A DNA stretch of 12,017 bases from an uncultured Eubacteriales bacterium (GCA_902475515.1 CABSAB010000020.1:1-12017); one strand, 5' to 3'; numbered from the stretch's first letter, positions 1 to 7,335 are shown. Notes: generated from the sequence alone by a model not told the origin. A program made the numbers and translations.

Positions 1-2
1 TT

Positions 3-1130
3 TCCAGCCGATCAGAGGAACCCCGCCGAGCATCCGGCGGGCATATCAGCCCGGCTGTGGCCGTGGCCAATCTCCTGCGGGAGCGGGACTCGAGAGGGGA
101 GATCCTCTTTGTGGGCGCCCATGACGGCATGGAGACGGACCTGGTGCCCCGGGCGGGTTTCCGGTTGGAGACCGTCAAGATCGGCAACTTCCAGCGGAAG
201 CTTACCCCGCCTGGGATCTATCATAACCTCCGGACCCTGTCCTATCTGATCAGCAGCCGGCGGCGGGCCCGGGAGATCATCCGGGAATTTCAGCCGGATG
301 TGATCGTGGGTACCGGCGGCTATGCAAGCTATCCCATGCTCCATCAGGGCACGGCCCAGGGCATCCCCACGGTCCTCCACGAGGCCAATGCCGTGCCGGG
401 CCTCACCACCAGAATGGTCATGGAGCATGTGGACCGGGTCATGGTGGCCTTTGAGGAGAGCCGGCAGAACTATCCCCATCCCGATAAGGTCCGGGTGGTG
501 GGTATGCCCGTGGACAGTGAATTTATCTTCAAATCCAAGGCTCAGGCCCGCAAGGCCCTGAGCCTGGACGCGCGTCCCCTGGTGGTGAGCTATTGGGGCT
601 CCCTGGGTGCCCGGGAGATGAATAAGAAGATCGCCCGGTTCATGGCGCTGGAAAAAAAGGACGGCTACCCCTTCCAGCACATTCACGCCACCGGAAGCTA
701 CGGCTGGAAATGGATGCCGGAGTATGTGGCCGAGCAGGGCGTATTTCTGGAAAATGCCCCCGCCATCGATATGCGGGAGTTTATCTATAATATGTCCACC
801 GTCATGGCGGCGGCGGACCTGGTGATCTGCCGGGCCGGCTCCGCCACCATCGCCGAGGTGGCCGCGGCGGGGAAGCCCGCCATCTTCGTGCCCTCGCCCA
901 ATGTCACCGATAACCATCAGGAGAAGAACGCCCGCATCGTGGAGCAGCACGGCGGCGCCATCGTGCTCCGGGAGATGGAGTGCGACGGAGACAGCCTCTA
1001 TCAGGCGGCGGCGTCCCTGCTGTCTGACCGGGATAAGCTGCAGCGCATGGGGAAGGCCGTCCAGGAGCTGTCCGTGCCGGATTCCGCCCAGCGGATTTTG
1101 AAAATTATCACAGAGCTTGCCCGCTCATGA
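3..1130 (+). CDS. murG: MurG, UDP-GlcNAc:lipid I GlcNAc transferase (5' partial)
   Basis: MurG adds GlcNAc from UDP-GlcNAc to lipid I on the inner membrane face to give lipid II, the last cytoplasmic step of peptidoglycan precursor synthesis. The frame is open from base 3. A GTG at 57 could serve as a start but lies inside the conserved N-terminal loop, because the codons before it read SGGHISPAVAVA, the MurG acceptor-binding motif. The gene therefore begins left of the window. Further family marks are GTGGYASYP, EANAVPGLTTRM, the WGSLGA loop opening the C-terminal Rossmann domain, and the donor-site block RAGSATIAEVAAAGKP followed by SPNVTDNHQEKNA. About 370 residues are visible, close to the usual family length, so only a few N-terminal residues should be missing. 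The usual GGTxGH glycine loop is not intact: this frame reads RASGGH, while GGAACC sits in another frame. ftsQ follows after 65 nt, presumably in the same transcript. Confidence 0.95.
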   Translation, partial: SSRSEEPRRASGGHISPAVAVANLLRERDSRGEILFVGAHDGMETDLVPRAGFRLETVKIGNFQRKLTPPGIYHNLRTLSYLISSRRRAREIIREFQPDVIVGTGGYASYPMLHQGTAQGIPTVLHEANAVPGLTTRMVMEHVDRVMVAFEESRQNYPHPDKVRVVGMPVDSEFIFKSKAQARKALSLDARPLVVSYWGSLGAREMNKKIARFMALEKKDGYPFQHIHATGSYGWKWMPEYVAEQGVFLENAPAIDMREFIYNMSTVMAAADLVICRAGSATIAEVAAAGKPAIFVPSPNVTDNHQEKNARIVEQHGGAIVLREMECDGDSLYQAAASLLSDRDKLQRMGKAVQELSVPDSAQRILKIITELARS

Positions 1131-1139
1131 CCTGAGCGG
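1121..1139 (+). other. Hairpin over the murG stop codon
   Basis: A perfect 7-bp inverted repeat, CCGCTCA and TGAGCGG, encloses a 5-nt loop (TGACC) that carries the murG TGA stop. Only TTTACC follows, so it is too short and T-poor to be a convincing terminator. It may mark mRNA processing or weak attenuation between murG and ftsQ, or mean nothing. Confidence 0.3.
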
Positions 1140-1195
1140 TTTACCAAAGACCCCTTGGGAAATGCCTGCGCCTTTCCCGAAAGGAGGAAACGCAT

Positions 1196-2038
1196 ATGCC
1201 ACAAAACCGCAAACGCAGAGCCAAGAACCAGCGTGCCGCCGCTGCCCGCCGTCAGGCCAAGCTGCGGCAGCTGCGGACCGAGCAGATGGCCCAGCAGGAA
1301 AGCCGCCAGGCCGTAAAGGCCGGCGCGGTCCCCATGTGGGGGAAAATGCTGATCTCCGTGGCCGTGGTGCTCCTGCTGCTGGTGGTTTTTTTCCGGGTGG
1401 ACGAATTTGAGGTCTCCGGAAATGTCCGCTATACCGCCGAGGAGGTTTCCGAGGCCAGCGGCGTCACCGTGGGCGATGTGCTCATGGGTGTCAGTAAGAC
1501 CCGGACCGCCAGCCGCATTTTGGCTGGGCTTCCCTATGTGGAGACCGTCACGGTCTCCAAGCGTCTGCCGGGGACCATTTGTTTCACCATCACCGAGACC
1601 ACCGCTGCCGCTCAGGCCAGCAGCCATACCGGAAGCATTTGGCTCATGACCCGGGATGGAGAACTTTTGGAACGGTTGGATGAACAGACGGATTCTGCAT
1701 ATCCTGTCATTACGGGGACTGTGCTGGACCTGCCCATTTCCGGTGATAGCGCCGTGTTTGAGGATGCTGCCAAGGGCCAGCGTGCCCTGGAAGTCCTTTC
1801 GGCCATCTGTGACGCGGAGCTGGGGTCCTTTATCAGCGAGATCAATGTGGAGGACCCCCAGGAGGTGACCGTGGTGTACCTGGACCGCCTGGAGGTACTG
1901 CTGGGCGATGGGTCCGATGCGGCCTATAAGCTCCAGTATATGGTGGAAGCCGCGGCCAAGCTCTCTGACGAGGATGCGGGTGTGCTGGATCTGAGCTTTG
2001 AAAACGGCAGCCAGGCTGTATTCCATCCGATCCGATAA
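1196..2038 (+). CDS. ftsQ: Cell division protein FtsQ/DivIB with POTRA domain
   Basis: FtsQ/DivIB is a bitopic divisome protein that links early and late division proteins and regulates septal wall synthesis with FtsB/DivIC and FtsL. This 280-residue protein has a very basic cytoplasmic tail (about 1-45, many Arg and Lys), one membrane span at about 51-66, and an extracellular POTRA domain at about 69-140. The POTRA domain starts FRVDEFEVSGNVRYTAEEV and contains PYVETVTVSKRLPGTICFTI, the usual pattern of this family. The remaining C-terminal part is a beta-rich FtsQ-like domain. The ATG is set by AAGGAGG about 8 nt upstream. The position between murG and ftsZ agrees with the call. No ftsA follows. 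Downstream the transcript may run into ftsZ, which also has its own promoter. Confidence 0.9.
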   Translation: MPQNRKRRAKNQRAAAARRQAKLRQLRTEQMAQQESRQAVKAGAVPMWGKMLISVAVVLLLLVVFFRVDEFEVSGNVRYTAEEVSEASGVTVGDVLMGVSKTRTASRILAGLPYVETVTVSKRLPGTICFTITETTAAAQASSHTGSIWLMTRDGELLERLDEQTDSAYPVITGTVLDLPISGDSAVFEDAAKGQRALEVLSAICDAELGSFISEINVEDPQEVTVVYLDRLEVLLGDGSDAAYKLQYMVEAAAKLSDEDAGVLDLSFENGSQAVFHPIR

Positions 2039-2063
2039 ATTTTCGGAAATTTCAAGATTTCTA

Positions 2064-2092
2064 TTGACCCCACAAGCTTTCTGCGATAAAAT
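2064..2092 (+). promoter_or_regulatory. Sigma-A promoter for ftsZ
   Basis: TTGACC (2064-2069) and TAAAAT (2087-2092) are separated by exactly 17 bp in the AT-rich gap between ftsQ and ftsZ. The first matches 5 of 6 and the second 5 of 6 bases of the sigma-A consensus. The ftsZ ATG lies 63 nt downstream of the -10 box, behind a strong AGGAGG at 2143-2148. Confidence 0.75.
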
Positions 2093-2155
2093 GTAAGCAA
2101 AATAGCTTTTTTATGCGGCATCGCGTGTGAATAAAGTACTTAGGAGGAAAAACTT

Positions 2156-3220
2156 ATGAGCGAATCCTATCCCGAGAGAGTAGTTGCCATTAAGGTCATC
2201 GGCGTGGGCGGCGCTGGCAACAATGTTGTCAACCGCATGATCGAGTCCGGTGTGCAGGGCGTTGATTTTATCGCGGTCAATACCGACAAGCAGGACCTCA
2301 ATAAGTCCAAGGCGCCCGAGAAGGTGCAGATCGGTGAGAAGCTCACCGGCGGCATGGGCGCAGGCTCCAAGCCCGACATCGGCAAAAAATCTGCCGAGGA
2401 GAGCCGGGCGGCCATTGCCAAAATGCTGGAGAATACCGACATGGTGTTTATCACCGCCGGCATGGGCGGCGGCACCGGTACCGGCGCGGCGCCCATCATT
2501 GCCGATATTGCCCGGGAGACCGGGGCACTGACCGTGGGCGTCGTCACCAAGCCCTTCAGCTTTGAGGGCCAGCGCCGCATGGGCCAGGCCGAGGACGGCA
2601 TCGCCAGCCTCGCCGACAAGGTGGACTCCCTGATCATTATTCCCAATGACCGGCTGAAATACGTCACCGACCAGAAGATCACCTTTGCCAATGCCTTCGG
2701 CATTGCGGATGATGTGCTCAAGCAGGCGGTGACCTCCATCTCCGAGCTGGTGGGCTACTCCGATAATGTGATGATCAACCAGGACTTTGCGGATGTCTCC
2801 GCCATTATGCGGGACGCGGGCCGGGCCCATATGGGCGTTGGCATCGCCTCCGGCAAGGAGAAGGCCGAGGCTGCCGCCATGGCCGCCGTGTCCTCCCCGC
2901 TGCTGGAGACCTCCATCAACGGTGCCACAGGCGTGCTGATCAACGTCTGCGGTTCTCCCGATATGGAGCTGGAGGATGTGGAGACTGCCGCCAATATCGT
3001 CATGAAGGCGGCCAATCCCGATGCCAATATCATCTTCGGTTCCACCTTTGACACGGCAATGGAGGACAGCATGCGCGTCACCGTCATTGCCACCGGTTTT
3101 GACGGCACTCCCGGCAGCGGCGTGTTCACCACCGCAGGCGAGAAGGCCAAGGCCGAGCAGGAGGCCGCCCCCAGCGTCTCCGATATCGACGATATTTTCC
3201 GGATCTTTAACCGTAGATAA
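2156..3220 (+). CDS. ftsZ: Cell division GTPase FtsZ
   Basis: FtsZ is the tubulin-like GTPase that polymerises into the Z ring at midcell and recruits the divisome. The 354-residue protein begins the fold with IKVIGVGGAGNNVVNRM, carries the tubulin signature GGGTGTG at 104-110, the switch region PFSFEGQRR, and the catalytic T7 loop NQDFAD with N208, D210 and D213. After the core, a short variable linker (roughly 320-342) leads to an acidic C-terminal peptide, DIDDIFRIFNRR, the anchor that normally binds FtsA, SepF or ZapA-type partners. The linker is short compared with Proteobacterial FtsZ. The start is fixed by AGGAGG 8 nt upstream. The gene has its own promoter at 2064-2092 and ends in a strong terminator at 3233-3273. 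Confidence 0.98.
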   Translation: MSESYPERVVAIKVIGVGGAGNNVVNRMIESGVQGVDFIAVNTDKQDLNKSKAPEKVQIGEKLTGGMGAGSKPDIGKKSAEESRAAIAKMLENTDMVFITAGMGGGTGTGAAPIIADIARETGALTVGVVTKPFSFEGQRRMGQAEDGIASLADKVDSLIIIPNDRLKYVTDQKITFANAFGIADDVLKQAVTSISELVGYSDNVMINQDFADVSAIMRDAGRAHMGVGIASGKEKAEAAAMAAVSSPLLETSINGATGVLINVCGSPDMELEDVETAANIVMKAANPDANIIFGSTFDTAMEDSMRVTVIATGFDGTPGSGVFTTAGEKAKAEQEAAPSVSDIDDIFRIFNRR

Positions 3221-3232
3221 TCATAAAAACCG

Positions 3233-3273
3233 GGCGCTGCTCCCAAACCGGATTTTGGGGCAGCGCCTTTTTT
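3233..3273 (+). terminator. Rho-independent terminator after ftsZ
   Basis: GGCGCTGCTCCC pairs with GGGGCAGCGCC (one G-T wobble, one mismatch toward the loop) and is followed directly by six T. It lies 12 nt after the ftsZ stop and 28 nt before the next gene. Confidence 0.85.
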
Positions 3274-3300
3274 CCACCTGCGAAAGAAAGGACATATTTC

Positions 3301-4122
3301 ATGCCAGAAATCCAAATTGAGGGATTTACCCTTACGGCGCTGATGATCACCGCCGCCCTGTGTATCGTGGCGGTCCTGGCGGCCTTTTATACCATGCGGG
3401 GGCGCATCCAGCTGTCCCAGATCATTCTGGGCGTTTTTTGCTATCTGATGGTGCGGATGCTGGAGAGCATTTTCGATCTTGCCGCGTCCATGGCGGGGCT
3501 CCCGGCGGCGGGGCTTGTCTATGGGCTGTACATGATCTTTTCCGTGGTGATCGCCCGGGAGGTGATCCGCTATGTGGGGCTCCGGTTCGGCGTACAGAGC
3601 AATTTTGACGGAACGGACGCCGTAGTGGGCTTTGCCATTGGCTTTGCGGGGGCATATGTGTGCATCTGCGCCGCCTATTATTTCAACTGCTATACCACGG
3701 CCCGGGAGTTTACCGCCTCCGGCGCCGAGGCTTTTTGGGTGAATGTGGGCGCGGGCGCCGAGGAGGCGCGGGAGCTTTTGACCATGATCTCCCAGCAGTC
3801 CGGCTGGCAGTTCATTTTGACAGGTGTAAACCGGGTGTTCTACCTGGTGCGGGAGATCGCTCTGACGGTGCTGCTCTGGTACGCCATGCGGGAGGATGGA
3901 AAAAAGCTCTATTTCCTGCTGGTGCCGCTGATGCACCTGGCGGCCATGGTGCCCGACGGGCTGTTTCAAGCCGGTGTGCTGGAAAACTCCTATGTCAAGG
4001 ATGTAGTCACCTGCGTAATCTCCGGCGGCATCGCCTTCCTGGCTGCCCGGCAGTACAACCAGCGTGAGGATCTGGTGGCCCACTTCCGGGTGGAAAAGCT
4101 TCGGGCCAGAAGAAGAAAATAA
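3301..4122 (+). CDS. YhfC-like polytopic membrane protein, probably catalytically inactive
   Basis: This 273-residue protein has about seven hydrophobic segments and a basic C-terminal tail (RARRRK), so it sits in the cytoplasmic membrane. By recall of family motifs it resembles the YhfC intramembrane metalloprotease family. AREVIRY at 85-91 lines up with EExGRY, DAVVGFAIGFAGAY at 106-119 with the block ending GHGGxE, and NRVFYLVREIAL at 177-188 with ExxF...H. Most of the putative metal-binding residues (the His and Glu of GHGGxE, and the Glu and His of the third block) are replaced here by Phe, Tyr, Asn and Arg. If the alignment holds, this is a non-enzymatic homologue. The ATG has a modest AAAGGA site about 10 nt upstream. 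It follows ftsZ on the same strand after a terminator and has no visible promoter of its own. Function unknown; membrane protein is certain, the family moderately so. Confidence 0.6.
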   Translation: MPEIQIEGFTLTALMITAALCIVAVLAAFYTMRGRIQLSQIILGVFCYLMVRMLESIFDLAASMAGLPAAGLVYGLYMIFSVVIAREVIRYVGLRFGVQSNFDGTDAVVGFAIGFAGAYVCICAAYYFNCYTTAREFTASGAEAFWVNVGAGAEEARELLTMISQQSGWQFILTGVNRVFYLVREIALTVLLWYAMREDGKKLYFLLVPLMHLAAMVPDGLFQAGVLENSYVKDVVTCVISGGIAFLAARQYNQREDLVAHFRVEKLRARRRK

Positions 4123-4131
4123 GTATGTAAT

Positions 4132-4182
4132 CCCCCTGCGTACCACACGGTACGCACCATGGCCGCGCAGGGGGGTTCTTGT
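4132..4182 (+). terminator. Possible terminator after the YhfC-like gene
   Basis: CCCCCTGCG (4132-4140) pairs with CGCAGGGGG (4166-4174), followed by the T-rich TTCTTGTTT. A second hairpin, GCGTACC with GGTACGC and a 4-nt loop (4138-4155), is nested and partly competes with it. The T tract is interrupted, hence only moderate confidence. It also separates this gene from the convergent tetR gene. Confidence 0.5.
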
Positions 4183-4193
4183 TTGTGGACCCA

Positions 4194-4820
4194 TCAGGTC
4201 TCCGTTTCCGGCGCGGCGTGGGCCGTGGTAAACTGCCGGATGATCGAGCGGACCGATTGATACAGATGGGGTTTCAGCGTTTCCAGATCGCAGGGCTCCT
4301 GATAGAGTGTGGCACTGTAGCAGGACGCGCCCACCAGCTCCACCAGCAGGTACAGCATGATCTCCGATTCCTGGGTGGAAAGACCGTAGGGAGCGGTCAA
4401 GCTGTGCAGGACCGGGAGAAATTCAAAGTCCTCCTCGGCGTCCGGACGGATGATCTCCCGCTTTAACACGCCCCAGCTGAGATTCTTGGAGATCAGCACC
4501 AGCAGGGATTGGCGGGCCGTGAGCTCCGTGAGCAGATACTCGGTGATGAACAGCATCTGTTCCTCCAGACCCTGGGGGGCGGCTTCCTGCATGGCCAGAT
4601 AGGCGCTCCGCAGGAGCTTGCGGGATTCATGGGCCACCAGCTTGTTGCGGATGTCATACTTATCCTTGAAATAGAGGTAAAAAGTCCCCTTGGCCACACC
4701 GGAGCGGTCCACAATGTCGGATATGGATGTTTTTTCCAAACCATGGTCCGTGAAAAGCTGCAGGGCGGCATCCAGCATGGAGTTGAGCTTGAGACGTTTA
4801 TTGTCGTCCACTTTGCTCAT
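4194..4820 (-). CDS. TetR/AcrR-family transcriptional repressor
   Basis: A 208-residue one-component regulator. The N-terminal DNA-binding domain covers about 12-58, with the helix-turn-helix at 31-54 (TSISDIVDRSGVAKGTFYLYFKDK spans it), typical of TetR. The C-terminal helical part would bind a ligand and dimerise; its effector cannot be read from the sequence. The ATG at 4820 is chosen because GAGGAGG stands 7-8 nt upstream. A longer frame from a TTG at 4916 runs through that site and lacks its own. It is divergent from the MMPL transporter gene, and the shared region contains three identical-pattern palindromes, so it most likely represses the transporter and perhaps itself. Its stop converges on the YhfC-like gene. 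Confidence 0.93.
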   Translation of the reverse strand: MSKVDDNKRLKLNSMLDAALQLFTDHGLEKTSISDIVDRSGVAKGTFYLYFKDKYDIRNKLVAHESRKLLRSAYLAMQEAAPQGLEEQMLFITEYLLTELTARQSLLVLISKNLSWGVLKREIIRPDAEEDFEFLPVLHSLTAPYGLSTQESEIMLYLLVELVGASCYSATLYQEPCDLETLKPHLYQSVRSIIRQFTTAHAAPETET

Positions 4821-4891
4821 AATATTTCCTCCTCTGGGAAAAGGTGCTATAATTGGAACATTTTTTGTGCATAAATTGACACACTTTTGCA

Positions 4892-4942
4892 CCATTTTGG
4901 GGTCATTTTGGGCCAAAAATGGATCAATTTCGCGCCATTTTG
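4892..4942. repeat. Cluster of CATTTTGG-like repeats in the tetR leader
   Basis: Within 51 bp there are CCATTTTGG (4892-4900), TCATTTTGGG (4903-4912), the inverted CCAAAAATGG (4913-4922) and CCATTTTG (4935-4942). The element GTCATTTT at 4902-4909 is the same half-site that flanks the palindromes near the MMPL promoter. The stretch lies in the untranslated leader of tetR and is much more AT-rich than its surroundings. It could be degenerate operator half-sites or an RNA structure. Confidence 0.45.
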
Positions 4943-4970
4943 AGCAGAGCCTTTCCCGGTTCCTGAGGCT

Positions 4971-4999
4971 ATTATAGCCCAGTTCGGCAAAATATGCAA
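4971..4999 (-). promoter_or_regulatory. Candidate tetR promoter
   Basis: On the - strand, TTGCAT (4999-4994) and a perfect TATAAT (4976-4971) are 17 bp apart. The -35 box matches only 3 of 6. This would give a leader of about 145 nt before the tetR ATG. A weaker alternative closer to the gene, TTTATG-17-TTATAG, also exists. Confidence 0.45.
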
Positions 5000-5018
5000 C
5001 AGCCGGAACGAAAAAAGA

Positions 5019-5031
5019 TGACTATTCGTCA
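5019..5031. promoter_or_regulatory. Operator palindrome 1 (TetR box)
   Basis: TGACTATTCGTCA, flanked as ATGAC...GTCAT. It is the first of three 13-bp TGAC-N5-GTCA boxes in the tetR-MMPL gap. It lies upstream of the MMPL -35 box and about 20 bp upstream of the candidate tetR promoter. Confidence 0.75.
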
Positions 5032-5041
5032 TTTTTGGATA

Positions 5042-5070
5042 TTGACTAATGGTCATTTTCGTAGTACAAT
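5042..5070 (+). promoter_or_regulatory. Sigma-A promoter of the MMPL operon
   Basis: TTGACT (5042-5047) and TACAAT (5065-5070) are separated by 17 bp, each 5 of 6 to consensus. The TTG start of the transporter lies 46 nt further on. The -35 box is embedded in operator palindrome 2. Confidence 0.85.
5043..5055. promoter_or_regulatory. Operator palindrome 2 (TetR box) on the -35 box
   Basis: TGACTAATGGTCA. Its left half is the -35 hexamer of the MMPL promoter, so a bound repressor would block RNA polymerase. Its centre is 24 bp from that of palindrome 1. Confidence 0.8.
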
Positions 5071-5082
5071 ACGGCTACAAAA

Positions 5083-5095
5083 TGACCAAGGGTCA
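5083..5095. promoter_or_regulatory. Operator palindrome 3 (TetR box) in the leader
   Basis: TGACCAAGGGTCA, with AAA on the left and TTTA-type flank on the right. It lies just downstream of the expected transcription start and next to the AGGAGG of the MMPL gene; its centre is 40 bp from that of palindrome 2. Confidence 0.75.
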
Positions 5096-5116
5096 ATTTA
5101 GGAGGCGAGTGGTATT

Positions 5117-7216
5117 TTGATTTCCTTTGGAAGATTTGTCACAAAGCACCGGGGAATCATCCTGATTTTGGCAGTGCTGCTGCTGATCCCATCGGTGCTG
5201 GGGTACTTAGGCACCCGGATCAACTATGACGTGCTGACGTATCTGCCCCAGGACATCGACACCATGGTGGGGCAGGAGATCCTCATGGAGCAGTTTGGAA
5301 AAGGCGGCTTTTCCATGGTGGTGCTGAAGGGCATGGACGGAAAGGACATTCAGGCGCTTCAGGAGGAATTTTCCCAGGTGGAGGGCGTGGCAGACGTGCT
5401 CTCCTACGACGGGACCGTGGGCGCGGGGCTCCCCAAGGCGATGCTGCCGGAGGACCTGACGGAAAAAGTCGCCACGGAGGACTGTGACCTGATGCTGGTG
5501 TTCTTCAGCGGCGGCACCTCGGAGGATGAGACCCTGGAGGCCGTGGCGGAGCTGCGGAGGATCGCGGGAAAGCAGGCGCTGATCGGCGGCATGTCCGCCA
5601 TCATCGCAGACACCCGAGAGCTGTGCGAGCAGGAGGAACCCATCTATGTGCTGATCGCGGTGCTGCTGTGCTGCGTGGTGCTGGCGGTGACCATGGATTC
5701 CCTGCTGCTGCCGGTGCTGTTCCTTCTGAGCATTGGCATGGCGATCGTGTATAATCTGGGCTCCAACTATTTTATGGGGGAGATCTCTTACATTACAAAA
5801 GCCCTGGCGGCGGTGCTGCAATTGGGCGTGACCATGGACTATTCCATCTTCCTGTGGCACAGCTTCTCGGAGCATCTGCGGCAGGAGCCGGATAAGAATG
5901 AGGCCATGGCCCGGGCCATTTCCGACACCTTCTCCTCGGTGGTGGGAAGCTCCATGACCACGGTGGCGGGCTTCATCGCCCTGTGCTTTATGAGCTTCAC
6001 CCTGGGGCTGGACCTGGGCATCGTGATGGCCAAGGGCGTGGTGCTGGGCGTGATCTGCTGCGTGACGGTGCTGCCGGCGCTGATCCTGTGCTGCCACGGG
6101 GCCATTGTGAAAACCACCCACCGGTCCTGGCTGCCCGATGTGGGGCGGCTGGCCGGCGGGATCACCAAGCACTATAAGGTATTCCTTTTGATCTTCCTGC
6201 TGCTGCTGGGGCCGGCGCTCTACGGCTACAGCCACACGGAGGTCTACTATAATCTGGATTCCTCCCTGCCGGAGGACCTGGGAAGCGTGGAGGCCAACCG
6301 GGCGCTGGACGAGGAATTCCACATGGGCGCAGTCCACATGCTGCTGCTGGATTCGGAATTGGACAGCACGGAGGTCCGGGCGATGGCCGGAGAAATGGAG
6401 CAGGTGGAGGGCGTGAGCTATGTGCTGGGGACCGACAGCCTGCTGGGAGGCCTGGTGCCCAAGTCCTTCCTGCCGGAGGATATCACGGGAATGCTGGACA
6501 GCGGCGAATATCAGCTGATGCTCATTGGCTCGGAATACGCTACGGCAAGCGACGCGGTGAACGCCCAGCTGGAAACCCTGGAGGGCATTGCAAAGGACTG
6601 CGATCCGGCGTCGATGCTCATCGGCGAGGCGCCCTGTACCAAGGACCTGATCACCATTACAGACCATGATTTTAAGGTGGTCAGCGCGGTATCCATTGGC
6701 TTGGTATTTATCATCATCGCGCTGGTGCTGCGGTCGGTGGTGCTGCCGATCTTGCTGGTGGCGGTGATCGAGTTTGCGATCTTTGTGAATATGGGCATCC
6801 CGGCCTACACAGGGACGGTGCTGGCGTTTATCGCATCCATCGTGATCGGCACCATCCAGCTGGGCGCCACAGTGGATTACGCCATCCTCATGACCAACCG
6901 CTATCTGCGGGAGCGGAAGCTGGGGCAGGACAAACAGGGCGCGGTGCAGACGGCGCTTTCTGCCTCGGCCAGCTCCATTATGGTATCGGCCCTGGGATTC
7001 TTTGCGGCCACCTTTGGCGTGGGACTGTACTCCCAGGTGGACTTGATCGGATCCCTGTGCGCGCTGATGGCAAGAGGTGCGCTGATCAGCATGGTGGTGG
7101 TACTGCTGGTGCTGCCGTCGGTGCTGTATGTATTTGATAAATGGATCATTGCGACTACGGTCGGGGCCAAGAAAGCGGTAAAGGCCCATGAAAGCAGCAA
7201 GGAGGCAACTGTATGA
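5117..7216 (+). CDS. MMPL/RND-superfamily membrane transporter
   Basis: This 699-residue protein has the duplicated RND layout. The first span is at about 13-31, followed by an external domain to about 170, a block of five spans (about 175-335), the seventh span at about 355-375, a second external domain to about 520, and five closing spans (about 525-685). Each half carries an Asp-Tyr pair in its central helix, D241-Y242 (GVTMDYSIFL) and D587-Y588 (GATVDYAILM). These match the proton-relay pair known from MmpL3, so proton-driven export of a lipid or hydrophobic compound is likely; the substrate is unknown. The start is TTG, chosen because AGGAGG stands about 11 nt upstream, a nearby GTG runs straight into a stop, and the residues before the first span fit. 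It is controlled by the promoter and three palindromes upstream, and overlaps the next gene by ATGA, which implies coupled translation. Confidence 0.93.
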   Translation: MISFGRFVTKHRGIILILAVLLLIPSVLGYLGTRINYDVLTYLPQDIDTMVGQEILMEQFGKGGFSMVVLKGMDGKDIQALQEEFSQVEGVADVLSYDGTVGAGLPKAMLPEDLTEKVATEDCDLMLVFFSGGTSEDETLEAVAELRRIAGKQALIGGMSAIIADTRELCEQEEPIYVLIAVLLCCVVLAVTMDSLLLPVLFLLSIGMAIVYNLGSNYFMGEISYITKALAAVLQLGVTMDYSIFLWHSFSEHLRQEPDKNEAMARAISDTFSSVVGSSMTTVAGFIALCFMSFTLGLDLGIVMAKGVVLGVICCVTVLPALILCCHGAIVKTTHRSWLPDVGRLAGGITKHYKVFLLIFLLLLGPALYGYSHTEVYYNLDSSLPEDLGSVEANRALDEEFHMGAVHMLLLDSELDSTEVRAMAGEMEQVEGVSYVLGTDSLLGGLVPKSFLPEDITGMLDSGEYQLMLIGSEYATASDAVNAQLETLEGIAKDCDPASMLIGEAPCTKDLITITDHDFKVVSAVSIGLVFIIIALVLRSVVLPILLVAVIEFAIFVNMGIPAYTGTVLAFIASIVIGTIQLGATVDYAILMTNRYLRERKLGQDKQGAVQTALSASASSIMVSALGFFAATFGVGLYSQVDLIGSLCALMARGALISMVVVLLVLPSVLYVFDKWIIATTVGAKKAVKAHESSKEATV

Positions 7217-7300
7217 ACACATGGAAAACAAGAGGACTTTCCCTGGTGTTGACGGGAAGTCTTTTGATATCGGGTCTGGGCATGACGGCCCTGGCCGCCG

Positions 7301-7335
7301 TCCACCGACACCGGCAGCTTTTTGGTGGAGGTGCC
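7301..7335. repeat. Left arm of a perfect 35-bp inverted repeat
   Basis: The reverse complement of this segment is identical over 35 of 35 bases to 7505-7539 (begins GGCACCTCCACC, ends GTGTCGGTGGA). The match stops abruptly at both ends. This arm starts exactly where the heptad-repeat gene changes frame. The right arm encodes family-typical sequence, so this arm looks like the inverted copy. Confidence 0.97.

Noticed and set aside
4848..4853. A perfect TATAAT on the + strand close to the tetR start.
   Set aside because: No acceptable -35 box stands 16-18 bp upstream, and it would point into the intergenic region rather than toward a nearby gene.
4821..4916. A longer TetR start (TTG at 4916) adding 32 residues.
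   Set aside because: The extension is translated from the AT-rich leader and runs through the strong GAGGAGG site that serves the ATG at 4820; it has no ribosome site of its own.
4847..5056. A 69-codon frame on the - strand in the tetR-MMPL gap.
   Set aside because: It lies across the promoter and operators, lacks a ribosome site, and has no recognisable domain.
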